DNA of 64,000 nt from Asterias rubens (Eukaryota; Echinodermata; Asteroidea; Forcipulatida; Asteriidae), in the NCBI RefSeq assembly GCF_902459465.1, contig NC_047068.1, positions 14,345,195 to 14,409,194 of the forward strand, given 5' to 3'. A program made the translations under genes and the position numbers. Below the pieces are notes generated by a model, which worked only from the letters and a program-made list of their open reading frames with translations, did not search any database and had not been told where the DNA came from. This document shows, in pieces, positions 1 through 28,815 of this stretch (positions are counted from its first letter, which is position 1; each line of letters opens with the position of its first letter).

Positions 1-1200
1 GTCAAATCAAAGTTCGAGTTTTACTTAATATGAAAGAGGCATGTCAAGAAAGTACAGTACATGTAGTTACTTTGCATGAAGATTTGTTTAAACCGCACAA
101 AGATTTCTAAGTCAGTCGCAAATGCGTGTCATTCAGACCACGGAGGAAGGAAACGTGCCAGGGAATGGCATATAAAAACAAATCAGACATTATAAGGCAA
201 TGTTTTGACAAACCAAATGAAAGTTCGAGTTCTACTTATCATGACAGAGACATGTCAAGAAAGTATACATTTTGCATGAAGATTTGTTCAAACCGTACAA
301 AGATTTCAAAATCAATTGGCAATTAGGTCATTCAGACCAAGGATGAAGGAAAGGCGTGGGGGAATACCATATAAAATAAATCAGACATTATTATGCCTAT
401 AGGGCAAACCAAATGAAAGTTTGAGTTCTACTTATTATGAAAAATTGATGGCAAGAAAATATTTTGCAGGAAGATTGGATCAAACCGCACAAAGATTTTA
501 CAAGAAAAAGCGCGAGGGAATAATGTAGAAAAACAAATCAGACATTTTCAGGCCTATTTTTTTTTACAAACAAGTTCGAGTTTGATGTCAAGAAAGTACA
601 TAATATTTTCACTGAGATTTGTTCGAATCGCAGCAAGATTTCAAAGTCAGTCGCCAATGTATTTTCTGGAGAGGGTAAACTCCATTAAGTGTTGATGTCC
701 ATCAACAATGAAACTATCCTGAACGAGCGTCCATTTTGGAAAAGGACCCCATGAGTCAATTTGGGGCCCAAGTATAAAACGAAATTTGTACCCTGGCCAC
801 AACATGTGATCATTATGTTTAATAATCTTTAAAAGCAACGGCCTGCGCCATGACCAAAGAAATCATGACCAAAGAAAATCATGTTTGGTTTTAACGGAAC
901 AGACACTTTTTTATAAAATCACAAGATGGGATATTCTTTCAAACCGCAAAAGATTTCAAAATTAATCGGGAAAATGTAGTTTCTCGAGAGGATAGCCTTC
1001 GCCCATCAAAAATGAAAATGTCCTGAACCACACACAGGCCAGATTCCGTTTTGGAAAAGGACACACACTTGTGAGCCCCATTAGATACACCAATTAGGGG
1101 CCAAGTATAACACGAAATGCCCCCAGGTTGAAAGTCAACAACCCCCGGGCACAATATTGGATCACTGATCAACAATCTCTAAACAACAACAACGACCTTC
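1..1200. repeat. Diverged tandem repeats, left edge of window
   Basis: The phrases 'aagttcgagtt', 'tgtcaagaaagta', 'gaagatttgtt' and 'ccgcacaaagattt' recur roughly every 200 bases in 1-660. A second, longer theme beginning with 'agatttcaaa' and containing 'ttttggaaaagga' recurs near 640-860 and 950-1190. The copies carry many substitutions and indels, so this is an old array. Short ORFs here are broken by the repeat and show no protein family. No gene is recognised. Confidence 0.7.
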
Positions 1201-2692
1201 GCAAAAACCATAGAAAACTTTCGATTTACAGAAAAAGTTGTAGTGTATAAAGTATTCACAAAATCAAAGCTTTGTACGCACGTTTGCGCCACAGTGTGAT
1301 GCACCCGGTACGTTTTTAACCAACTGCTGTTCTGTGCTCCATTGTATAAAAACAAAACACAAAAACTTTATTGTATCCATGAGAGATATTGATTCAAAAG
1401 ATGTCGATAATAAATCATATTGAAGCCCACAAAAGAATCACTATCACCAAAACACAATTACCAAGGCAACGCTCAAGTACATCGATCTTTCCTGACAAAG
1501 TAAAGGTCATCAGGAATATTTACAGAGGTTTTGTCAAGCGGGGCTTCTGTGGACATTTGAGCCAATCATTTTGAGATGTTGGACTGTGGATCGAATAAAC
1601 AAAAATGGCAACTGATAAGTGAACAAGAAAAGCATGCATCTCGAGTGCTAACGTCGAGAGCTGTGTTATTATCCGTTGTCATTGAAACCAGTCTAGCCGA
1701 ATGTTGTTTGGTCACAAAATGTTTTCAGAAGGAATAGTGCACACTACTTTTTCTTCTAAATAGAACACTTGAGCCTGTATTTATTTCGGACGACATAAAC
1801 ACATGTAGCAAGAAATATGAGTGTGTTTCGTTAGTTCGATTTTGGAAGATGATGACAGAATGCCATGTTTTGAAAATCGTGTTTTGTATCGTCTCCACAA
1901 TGAGGTATCACAACAGCAACAGTATTTTTAGTCAACAAAATATTATAAAAACCTATACAAGTTAAAATCATTAGGCCTAATGGACATTCTAACTCACGGT
2001 GGATTCGATGTAAGTATAGGCTGGTATAATTTGTCCGACTTTCACGGTAAATAAAAACCCTACTTCTGCAAATCGAGACATTCGGGACAAAGCGCAAGCT
2101 GATCATATTTATGACATGGAATGTCTCCCATTTAGAGCTCGGTGCATACAATAACAACAACAACTCGGCAACAAAATAGTTTCCCTTTTTCAGGGACAAT
2201 GCCATAAATCCATCACATACACTTAATTAAACCCTTGAGAAAACTACCCCTTGCTTAGCCATCACTTATCTACGTTTCTTGCCAGGTATGTCAAGGATTT
2301 GGTGTTATTGCTTTGAAATTATTACCGCGAGCCCCAAGAATCGTTGTTGTCTCTGAAAAAAAAAACACGTTTTTTGTTTTTGTTTTTTGTTAAGGATCTT
2401 TTATGCTAAGTTATTGATGCACGTCATACTTGCATTGTCAAGGAAATTCCACTGGCCTCTTTCTGGTCGGCAGTAAATAATCGTGGAGACTGAAACATTA
2501 GGGTCATATCACACCAGGCAATTTACAGACTTCAGTTCCATCGAAGAATAGAATCCATTCACATTTGAATGTTCACATATTTTGTAATTGGGGATCGTAA
2601 GACATTGTTCGAAAAAATTATTCGTGTGCTACCAGAGTGGTCCCTGTGGAGTGCACTGCAGTTGGTTGCCTCCAAGTTGTCTGAAAAAGTTC
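1201..2692. other. Unrecognised non-coding DNA
   Basis: AT-rich sequence without a recognisable exon, tRNA or inverted-repeat element. The longest open frame, at 1831-2205 on the - strand (124 codons), has no motif or compositional sign of coding. The segment ends at the left breakpoint of the 2.8 kb tandem duplication. Confidence 0.5.
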
Positions 2693-3450
2693 CTTCATGT
2701 GACAAGGGCCTTACGATGAACATTCTTGCCAGTGTCAACAAAAAACCTTCGAGAAAGACTCTGCTAGGGTCGAAACGCCAAGCCGGTAACTATTTTTTTG
2801 CAACGTGGGAGACAAGAAATTAAGGTCTATCTTCATTCCTCTACGAAGCTACAAACTCGGGCAATTTCTTCCACCGCTAAAAGATTGATCAGCAAACCGA
2901 CTTGAAATTTAACATTACTCACATTTTCTTCAGCAGTCTTTCACTGTATATCTGTCAGCATTTGGTGAATTCCGGCTGCTCTAATTAATAATCTAGAGTT
3001 TCCAACTCGTTTATGAACAGTTGACTCAGATCAAAGTGATCTCTCTCCCTCGTATTGCGCTTATGGTATCACAACAGAACAGGGGGTCCGTAGTGGCATT
3101 CGATGTCAACCACGGGGCACGAGGTCATAAGCTAATGCCGTGCTGTGGCGAGCCCTGCTGTGGCTTGTGTGCCGCATGTACGCCCCGTTACCCCGTAATG
3201 TTTTGTGTTCCCATGGTAACGTTTTGCAGTTAGCAAACTGAGAAATCTGATCTATATGGCAAGTACATGTATGTATTAGACCATATTATACGCAGAGTTT
3301 TTATATCAGTTGTCCAAAATGAAAGTACAATTACACGAGAGTGAAGTTGATAGTTGTCCATGGACTTGTATGTAAAAAAAATGGGGGGGGGGGGGGTTTG
3401 CTGATTTTGGCAAAGGCAAACTAACAAGAGCCTAAACAAGTACAATGGCC

Positions 3451-3837
3451 TTAAAGGCAGTGAACACTATTGGTAATTACTCAAAATAATTGTTAGCATT
3501 AAACCTTTCTTGATTACTAGTAATGGGGAGAGGTCGATAGTATAAAACATCGTGAGAAACGGCTCCCTCTGAAGTAATGTAGTTTTTGAGAAAGAAGTAA
3601 TTTACTACGAATTTGATTTCGAGACCTCACTTTATAATTTGAGGTCTCAAAATCAAGCATCTGAAAGCACACAACTTCGTGTGACAAGGGTGTTTTTTTC
3701 TTTCATTATTATCTCGCAACTTCGACAACCGATTGAGCTCAAATTTTCACAGGGTTGTTATTTCATGCATATGTTGAGATACACCAAGTGAGAAGACTAG
3801 TCTTTGACAATTACCAATAGTGTCCACAGTCTTTAAA
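3451..3837 (+). mobile_element. TTAA-flanked MITE, family A (inside copy 1)
   Basis: Starts TTAAAGGCAGTGAACAC and ends GTGTCCACAGTCTTTAA, so the ends are inverted repeats bounded by TTAA. This fits a piggyBac-type TTAA target duplication. The element is about 387 bp, encodes no protein and includes an internal palindrome built on 'gagacctca/tgaggtctc'. Other copies lie at 6287, 15528, 22977, 31951, 34858, 54015 and 57857. Confidence 0.85.
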
Positions 3838-4837
3838 CCTTTTCCATGCTGTCTTCAACTATGCTGTTTCCAAAATGAAATTTTCTCTCAACATATCAAA
3901 AAGAGGACATGTTGTTTTCTCCTTCCTATCCTCGGTTTGGTGTCATTCTGTTGATGTGGGAAAAAGACAATTATGGCTGTAAATGGATATACCCTTGAGA
4001 CCAATATATTGAAAAGACCTTGCATCTTATATAGAAAGTCACTGTGCAGTGCCTTCAAGGAGTCTCTTTCCTTTCTCTATCTTTTATCAAGAATTACTTA
4101 GCGAATTGATTGACATGAGTTTGGAAAAGAAGTCCTTGCCACGCAATTACGTTGGACTGTTAGAAAGGCATCTTCAGGCCCGAAGGCAAGACATAGAAAG
4201 GGGTACAGTGAAAAGGCATCGTTAAGACCGCGGGCAACGGAGAGAAGTAAACATCATCAAGACACAAACGTTTCTCGTATTGTCGTCAATGCCACATAGC
4301 AAACAGAGCAAGTAAAGGTTCATTGAATTGAGGATAGCTAAAATTAACTTTGAAAAAGATTCGTGGAAGTTGTTGGATTACAATTATGTATGTCAAACTT
4401 TATTTGTAAAGGAAGATATGTTGTTGTCTTAAAACAAGCATCAAATGGTCGTGTGGAAAACGCAATGCTATACATTAACGAAGTCGGATACTTATGATTG
4501 TTTGTTAGCAGGCTTCAAAGTGATCACAACATGTAACGTTTTCTTTTGATGTTGAAAACGCAATTCTTCATTTTAGAAGCAGGCTACACAAAGCATGCCA
4601 TTTTCTCTTTCTTGTTGACAAGCAAAATTCTCAAAGAAAAAAAGTGTGTTCATGCGTTGATAACATTGAAATTATGCCAGATTAGTTTACCCAATCATCC
4701 TTCGTGCTTCAATATTAAATTAACAAACAAAACAAAAAATCCGGAAAAAATAATAAATAGTAAAAGATAAAGGTGAGGGGTTATGAAGCAAACTGTACAC
4801 AATATCTAAAACAGATTTTACCAACTTGCCTTTTTTC

Positions 4838-4965
4838 ATGAAGACGAGCGAAGCACTGTTCGAAACGTCGATACCACACGGACTCTTTTTTTAAAAGCCA
4901 ACACTCATACACAAGAGGTTTTACACATGGCTTCACCCGCATGTTTACCATTTATAAGTTAATTT
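4838..4965. repeat. Interspersed repeat with 'gttcgaaacgtcga' core (copy 1)
   Basis: The core 'gaagacgagcgaagcactg' followed by 'ttcgaaacgtcga' is shared with 7674-7801 (its duplicate), with 8966-9210 and, in inverted form, with 58640-58680. The family is dispersed; I cannot name its parent element. Confidence 0.55.
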
Positions 4966-6286
4966 TGATATTGCCGTTTCTCAAAGCAATCACTATATAT
5001 CTTCCAAGAGAGAATACCAACACTTTTACGATGACTCTTCAACAACCAAAGTCTAACAATGCTACATTGAAAAAACTTACAAATTATGCAAAACAAATCA
5101 ATAAATAACACGAACTGACAAGAATTATTTAACAAGGTCGTTGCTTCCCCGACTGGGAGACATTTTGTATATCAATTGTCATCAAAAATTTAAGTAAACG
5201 GCATCGGGAAAGATTTCACACAAAGAGCATTCAGAGGTTAAAGAATTGGCGTCTATTCATTGAGAAGCTGATCGATGAACAAGTAGTAAATCAGCTTTGC
5301 GAACAGAAGCAATACAAGTTACGACCAATGTTCTCGGACCACTATACATGTGTAGGCTACTTGTGTGATGGGATGGGGTGTAAACAGTGTCCAGACGTCT
5401 TATGGAGATTGTATTGTGTTTCAGGGAGCAGGGATTAAACAAAACATTGCACCATCATTAATTATTAGTTTTTAACTGGATCAAATATTAATTCGCTGGC
5501 TGGGTTGTGGGGGCGAGTGATGATATGCTTCATGTGACAAGGGCCTTACGATGAACATTCTTGCCAGTGTCAACAAAAAACCTTCGAGAAAGACTCTGCT
5601 AGGGTCGAAACGCCAAGCCGGTAACTATTTTTTTGCAACGTGGGAGACAAGAAATTAAGGTCTATCTTCATTCCTCTACGAAGCTACAAACTCGGGCAAT
5701 TTCTTCCACCGCTAAAAGATTGATCAGCAAACCGACTTGAAATTTAACATTACTCACATTTTCTTCAGCAGTCTTTCACTGTATATCTGTCAGCATTTGG
5801 TGAATTCCGGCTGCTCTAATTAATAATCTAGAGTTTCCAACTCGTTTATGAACAGTTGACTCAGATCAAAGTGATCTCTCTCCCTCGTATTGCGCTTATG
5901 GTATCACAACAGAACAGGGGGTCCGTAGTGGCATTCGATGTCAACCACGGGGCACGAGGTCATAAGCTAATGCCGTGCTGTGGCGAGCCCTGCTGTGGCT
6001 TGTGTGCCGCATGTACGCCCCGTTACCCCGTAATGTTTTGTGTTCCCATGGTAACGTTTTGCAGTTAGCAAACTGAGAAATCTGATCTATATGGCAAGTA
6101 CATGTATGTATTAGACCATATTATACGCAGAGTTTTTATATCAGTTGTCCAAAATGAAAGTACAATTACACGAGAGTGAAGTTGATAGTTGTCCATGGAC
6201 TTGTATGTAAAAAAAATGGGGGGGGGGGGGGGTTTGCTGATTTTGGCAAAGGCAAACTAACAAGAGCCTAAACAAGTACAATGGCC

Positions 6287-6673
6287 TTAAAGGCAGTGAA
6301 CACTATTGGTAATTACTCAAAATAATTGTTAGCATTAAACCTTTCTTGATTACTAGTAATGGGGAGAGGTCGATAGTATAAAACATCGTGAGAAACGGCT
6401 CCCTCTGAAGTAATGTAGTTTTTGAGAAAGAAGTAATTTACTACGAATTTGATTTCGAGACCTCACTTTATAATTTGAGGTCTCAAAATCAAGCATCTGA
6501 AAGCACACAACTTCGTGTGACAAGGGTGTTTTTTTCTTTCATTATTATCTCGCAACTTCGACAACCGATTGAGCTCAAATTTTCACAGGGTTGTTATTTC
6601 ATGCATATGTTGAGATACACCAAGTGAGAAGACTAGTCTTTGACAATTACCAATAGTGTCCACAGTCTTTAAA
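6287..6673 (+). mobile_element. TTAA-flanked MITE, family A (inside copy 2)
   Basis: The duplicate of the element at 3451-3837, carried along by the tandem duplication rather than by independent transposition. The offset is exactly 2836 bases and the ends are the same. Confidence 0.85.
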
Positions 6674-7673
6674 CCTTTTCCATGCTGTCTTCAACTATGC
6701 TGTTTCCAAAATGAAATTTTCTCTCAACATATCAAAAAGAGGACATGTTGTTTTCTCCTTCCTATCCTCGGTTTGGTGTCATTCTGTTGATGTGGGAAAA
6801 AGACAATTATGGCTGTAAATGGATATACCCTTGAGACCAATATATTGAAAAGACCTTGCATCTTATATAGAAAGTCACTGTGCAGTGCCTTCAAGGAGTC
6901 TCTTTCCTTTCTCTATCTTTTATCAAGAATTACTTAGCGAATTGATTGACATGAGTTTGGAAAAGAAGTCCTTGCCACGCAATTACGTTGGACTGTTAGA
7001 AAGGCATCTTCAGGCCCGAAGGCAAGACATAGAAAGGGGTACAGTGAAAAGGCATCGTTAAGACCGCGGGCAACGGAGAGAAGTAAACATCATCAAGACA
7101 CAAACGTTTCTCGTATTGTCGTCAATGCCACATAGCAAACAGAGCAAGTAAAGGTTCATTGAATTGAGGATAGCTAAAATTAACTTTGAAAAAGATTCGT
7201 GGAAGTTGTTGGATTACAATTATGTATGTCAAACTTTATTTGTAAAGGAAGATATGTTGTTGTCTTAAAACAAGCATCAAATGGTCGTGTGGAAAACGCA
7301 ATGCTATACATTAACGAAGTCGGATACTTATGATTGTTTGTTAGCAGGCTTCAAAGTGATCACAACATGTAACGTTTTCTTTTGATGTTGAAAACGCAAT
7401 TCTTCATTTTAGAAGCAGGCTACACAAAGCATGCCATTTTCTCTTTCTTGTTGACAAGCAAAATTCTCAAAGAAAAAAAGTGTGTTCATGCGTTGATAAC
7501 ATTGAAATTATGCCAGATTAGTTTACCCAATCATCCTTCGTGCTTCAATATTAAATTAACAAACAAAACAAAAAATCCGGAAAAAATAATAAATAGTAAA
7601 AGATAAAGGTGAGGGGTTATGAAGCAAACTGTACACAATATCTAAAACAGATTTTACCAACTTGCCTTTTTTC

Positions 7674-7801
7674 ATGAAGACGAGCGAAGCACTGTTCGAA
7701 ACGTCGATACCACACGGACTCTTTTTTTAAAAGCCAACACTCATACACAAGAGGTTTTACACATGGCTTCACCCGCATGTTTACCATTTATAAGTTAATT
7801 T
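7674..7801. repeat. Interspersed repeat with 'gttcgaaacgtcga' core (copy 2)
   Basis: Copy of 4838-4965 at the 2836-bp duplication offset. Confidence 0.55.
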
Positions 7802-8965
7802 TGATATTGCCGTTTCTCAAAGCAATCACTATATATCTTCCAAGAGAGAATACCAACACTTTTACGATGACTCTTCAACAACCAAAGTCTAACAATGCTA
7901 CATTGAAAAAACTTACAAATTATGCAAAACAAATCAATAAATAACACGAACTGACAAGAATTATTTAACAAGGTCGTTGCTTCCCCGACTGGGAGACATT
8001 TTGTATATCAATTGTCATCAAAAATTTAAGTAAACGGCATCGGGAAAGATTTCACACAAAGAGCATTCAGAGGTTAAAGAATTGGCGTCTATTCATTGAG
8101 AAGCTGATCGATGAACAAGTAGTAAATCAGCTTTGCGAACAGAAGCAATACAAGTTACGACCAATGTTCTCGGACCACTATACATGTGTAGGCTACTTGT
8201 GTGATGGGATGGGGTGTAAACAGTGTCCAGACGTCTTATGGAGATTGTATTGTGTTTCAGGGAGCAGGGATTAAACAAAACATTGCACCATCATTAATTA
8301 TTAGTTTTTAACTGGATCAAATATTAATTCGCTGGCTGGGTTGTGGGGGCGAGTGATGATATGCGTCATTGTGCCATAGAAAGACTACCAACCAAATTTC
8401 CACATGGTTTTCAGGATGAGCAAACAACAGCTGAATACCAGTAACAAGCAATATGCAACAAATGGAAATTTTGTTGGTAATCCTGTTTTTATCAAGAAAG
8501 AATTTTCATGCTAAGCAAATTTTTTTACTTTTCTTGAAATTGGGCCCTGATGGCCTGTTATGTTGCAAATCTTGTTTTTTATCTGCATAATGCAGTATTA
8601 TAGACCTACCAATCGATGACTTATAATATTTATTTACTGCCGTCAATTTCAAACAACTGAAACACTCACCAAGATCATTGCTCAGCTGTATGATTATTAT
8701 AAACATTTCTTGAAATAAATGTGAATATAAACTTACACTTTATCCTAATTTGATAAATTGTTGTTGCTTGCATTTGAGAATGGTATACCTATTGTGCTAC
8801 AGGCCTATCATTGCTGTATTCCTTCCAAATGTGTATAATTTCCTTGTTCTTGTTCGTTTGCATTTTTGCTGTGTTTTTTTCAATTTATAATTACTGTTTT
8901 ATTGTTGTCCACATATATTTTGATGTTTTTATCTTGTAAATGATCATGTAGTTTGACCACTTCTC

Positions 8966-9210
8966 CCGAAGACGAGCAGAGAATACTGTTCGGAAAAGTT
9001 TCCGTATGGCGCCACCACATTTTCATTCGATATGAAATAATATAGTATCTTATTTACCTCAATGATATATCCCTTTTTGTAAAAATTAGTGAAAAAGTGG
9101 TGGCGCCATACGGAAAGTTATCCTACTGTTCGAAACGTCGAGACCAAACCGGCTCTTTTCAGAGGCAACACTCACCCTAAGAGATTTACTCATGGTTGTA
9201 CACGCAAGTT
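8966..9210. repeat. 'gttcgaaacgtcga' repeat interrupted by the hAT-like MITE
   Basis: The left part 'gaagacgagcagagaatactg' and the right part 'tactgttcgaaacgtcgaga' flank the MITE at 8992-9123. The sequence after it ('ccggctcttttcagagg', 'acactcaccctaagag') matches the layout of the copies at 4838 and 7674. Confidence 0.6.
8992..9123. mobile_element. hAT-like MITE with 8-bp target duplication (132 bp)
   Basis: The ends GGAAAAGTTTCCGTATGG and CCATACGGAAAGTTATCC are inverted repeats, and the inner part continues as GCGCCACCAC/GTGGTGGCGC. The element is flanked by the perfect 8-bp direct repeat TACTGTTC (8984-8991 and 9124-9131). It sits inside the 'gttcgaaacgtcga' repeat, and removing it restores the 'tactgttcgaaacgtcg' seen in sibling repeats. 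Eight-bp duplications are typical of hAT transposases. A second copy is at 51663-51809. Confidence 0.88.
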
Positions 9211-12200
9211 TACTATTTACTTATAGTTTCTTCTTATTTCCTCACACCACGTAAAGCTTCAAACAATACTCACTTTTCCACCTCTATTGATAAACATTAT
9301 TATTATTAAATCAAACTTCGCTCTAACAAACATACCGTGATAGTCCCTGCCTCAACCTGCACATCGTAGATAGAAAGGTCAACATTTCAGAAACAGCGTT
9401 GCTTCACAGTTCGATCAAATAAAACGCTCATTCCTTGCATGGGATCCCAACTAGATATGACAACCAACTTAACACGGGCAACTAAGTGTGAATACTATTT
9501 GTACACATGCTAAACAAACCAACAAAAGCAAGGCTGTAGAGGTTAGCAGTAAATGGAATGATGTCTTTTCTTTGACATGCTCCTGTAGCCTCTATGCTTA
9601 CCCACCGTATCGGTGATCAATGCACACCATTCACTTTTCTTTCATTCCTTAGTGTTGTCCATACCATCCCCCACCAGGAGTTAAACGCATGCGCACACGG
9701 TCTAACCACGTCGTCATGACCACCTAAGTTTTCACGATAGTGGGGAAAAAATCGATTCATTATACCAGATGATCCGTTCAGAGCAACAGCAGCACTTTGT
9801 GTGATGTCTGAGGGGTTTAAAAGTGCTCCCAATGAAAGTTTCTGAGGTGGGATAAATCACTTTGGAAAGTTTTCAGACTTGAAGAGGTGTACTGTTTGTT
9901 TTGATGCGTGGCGGCGGTGCACCAGATCGTGACTAAACCAGGGTAGACAGTGTTATGAAGGAATGAATAGGCTGGCCAACAGGATTACAACATCTTACTT
10001 TATTGACGGTTCATTATTACTCAGTCAGAGATCAAAAGAAAGAAAAAGAAGAAGATTAACCCAGTAATCACATTCAACCATAAGTACTTCGCGGCTCTCA
10101 CTTCAACCGATCTCTGATGGTGATTTGTAAAAAACATACCATTGCGATTTTTCTAATATTCCTTCATTGCAATGGCAATACTTTCCAATCTTAATGACAG
10201 TTTATTAGCCATGAATTTCGTCTCTTTGTGAGAAAAACCAAAAGGTTGTTTCGCAAAGTGATCTTACATTATTGCAAAAAAAAACTTTAAGCAAAGGCGA
10301 ACCATTTATTGAAAGTCCAAAAAGGGGAAAAATGTGTCACACCAACAATATCGTGGTTAAAATTTTCCTTTGAAATTTTGATCTCGCAAGTTCAAAACCC
10401 AAAGTATGAACAAAATATAAGCTATGATGGTGTCTTTCACTATTTTCTCGTAAAAAAATACAATGTCGCATGTTTGTTATTCCATGAGTCCAGTCAAACA
10501 ATGTGTGGGGTCTGACATGATACACAAACAATATGCCAACCAATGATACTCACGATATTACAAAACGTTTAGCTAATGTTTTACTTATACCTACAAATAC
10601 AGGAGATCATTCATTAGCTAATAATCCAATGTTGATTGATATTGTATTTTAATCAATAGAGGCCCCGTGGACTTTGAATCCAGCGATCCGAGTTCAAATC
10701 TCGGCGGGACCTTATATTTTGGTGGGATTAGGCCACAGCTTTCGTTTTACCTCTAAAAACAGTTATTTGTACTCCTCCTTCATCGGTATCTTCAGCAATC
10801 CTACGTATGAAGTTTGAAGTTTGGTGGGGATTGTTGTGTTGTGTTGCTTGTTTGGGGGAGGGAATTGAATGTTTGTTTGTTGGGGTACTTGTTCGTCAAG
10901 TTGTTACTATGTTTTGACAGAGCAGTGGTTTTGTATACTCTTCAGTCACAAGCACATTATTGACCAGAGTACAATGCCCCACAGCGCCCTCTATCATTTC
11001 ATTATCACCTTAATTAAGTGAAGCTACAGTCTTGTATGCCAATAGCGGCGGCGGGGGAGTACATTCATTTACGTTTCTTTGTTTTTTATGTGTACGTGAG
11101 CAAATAATCTGTAAACAAAAATACAGTTTCATACACTCAAAGCGTTGCTACCTTTTGATAATGCCTCTCATCAACACCGTTTCTATAGCTTTTTAGCTGA
11201 ATCGTACATAAAACAGCCGTTGACACAACCATCTTGGGGGCATTCATCTCGATCACGCCGCAGTCACTTCATTTTGCTTCAGTGGCGAGGTCGATCGAGT
11301 GAAGAGCGAAGAGAACCGGGAGGAAGAACAGGGTCCGCTTATAATGTGAAATCTTCACTTCGGTGTGCCCAGGCTACAGCGGAGCAAACACGGTCTCCTC
11401 TTTTTGAATCGGAAATCATTCAGAAGTAAAAAGTGACCTGCCATCAAGGAGAAGAACCAAGGATCCATCCTGGAGATCAAATACTGAAGCTTGGGTAAGA
11501 GTGTGGAGAGATAATCCTCCCCGGTTGAGAGGACCGATTGACCAGATACGACTCCGTAAAATGCCTTATTTTGATCACATCGTCACTCGACGAGTGCACT
11601 CCAGCAGATAACGTCCGAACTCACATTGCACATTGGTTAAAACTGCGTCATCGCAGCTTCGATATCAGGGTAAAGAATTATACAAAAACGATTCGTTTAT
11701 AGGCTTCAATCATTCATGAATATTATCAACTGACAATGTGCATCATCAGCCTCAAGAAAAGCATAAATAACTGCGGAGAAAGTTCGTCTCGGTCAGTTAT
11801 AATACTTCAACCTGAGAAAAGTCTGAAGGGTTCACTTTGGATCGTATATTTTGAAATAAAGTATAAGGTTTGAACTCCTTAAAGCTGCTGATCTCTGACT
11901 GTGATTTGAGATTTACGTCTTATCATCAAACATCATCAGCTCTCAAGACCTTACTGCATCTCACTTAACTTTCTCCATTTGTATTTTCTCTCCGTGTTCC
12001 CTTTTTGATGTATCCTTGATGTAGCACGTACCGCTGCTTTATACATGCATTATAATGCAGTAATCTCGTCAAATCTCAGAACCAAGTTCACGCGAAGATT
12101 ATCCCTGTGAGGACTGTTATGTGTTGTAGTTTTGAAGTGGGTGCTTTGAACCTACCAGACTTCGCTGAGTTCCTGTTATCATCGCACGTACGTCGAGCAA

Positions 12201-12705
12201 CGACATTATACGAGACGTGAGTATCAAAATAGACAATTCAATCAGTTTTGAGGCAAGTGTACTTTCCATCGATCTTCTTGGATTCTAAACACAACGATGC
12301 AACGATTGCGTACAGACCTACTCGATCTCTGTTGAACTCCTAGCTGAGCTTGTTTTCTCTTCTCACGTTGCACAAAAATAAAAAGTAGAGGATTTGCTTT
12401 CACCAGCGGAATAAAAATCATCGGATATCATGTGCGTGATGACGTATGGACGAAGGTGTTATTTGAGTTTGTAAGTAAAACTAACATTTTTGGCCATTTT
12501 TATGGGAATCGTTGTTTCGGCAGAGTAACAATAAATGTAAGGTGTCCTACTTAGAAAGAAGCTGTTCGAGTACTTCAAATTTTCATCTAGAGAACTGGTT
12601 CCAGGTTTGAGTCCTTCAAGGGGTGATTTGGGATTCTTGCCCGAGTTAAACCAATCGTACACAGTAATTTTTCCCTGTGACGTCATTGATGACGAACATT
12701 TAAAA
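9211..12705. other. Unrecognised DNA upstream of the receptor gene
   Basis: Apart from the tRNA-Gln relic near 10660-10711, nothing was identified. It may contain the receptor's promoter and untranslated first exon(s), but no convincing TATA box or splice pair could be assigned. An open frame at 11145-11429 (+, 94 codons) is comparatively GC-rich but has no family resemblance. Confidence 0.45.
10660..10711 (+). pseudogene. tRNA-Gln(TTG) relic lacking the D arm
   Basis: The anticodon arm 'ggactttgaatcc' (anticodon TTG), the variable loop and T arm ('ccgagttcaaatctcgg') and the acceptor 3' strand 'cgggacc' match a tRNA-Gln. The 5' acceptor strand ('ggccccg') is followed almost directly by the anticodon arm, so the D arm and its A box are missing. 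It cannot be a normal tRNA gene. A fuller, mutated relative is at 34178-34247 on the other strand. Confidence 0.75.

Positions 12706-28815
<16,110 letters not shown>

Larger units (their letters stand above)
2693..5527. repeat. Tandem segmental duplication, copy 1 (2835 bp)
   Basis: This segment is followed head-to-tail by a second copy at 5528-8363. Blocks compared throughout are identical: the short frames at 3021-3233 and 5856-6068, at 4546-4770 and 7382-7606, and at 5257-5442 and 8093-8278 translate identically. The single difference noticed is one extra G in the poly-G run (14 G near 3384, 15 G near 6219), which shifts the offset from 2835 to 2836. The copy carries one TTAA-flanked MITE and one 'aaacgtcga' repeat. 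No gene is recognised inside it. Confidence 0.95.
5528..8363. repeat. Tandem segmental duplication, copy 2 (2836 bp)
   Basis: Second head-to-tail copy of 2693-5527. The internal junction reads 'gatatgc|ttcatgtg' and the right edge reads 'gatatgc|gtcattg', so only about one base of homology is shared at the breakpoints. Near-complete identity implies a very recent duplication, or a haplotype or assembly duplication. Confidence 0.95.

Noticed and set aside
1831..2205. 124-codon - strand frame
   Set aside because: No motif and AT-rich; expected by chance at this length.
4546..4770. 74-codon frame present in both duplicated copies
   Set aside because: Identity is due to the duplication, not selection; no family match or splice context.
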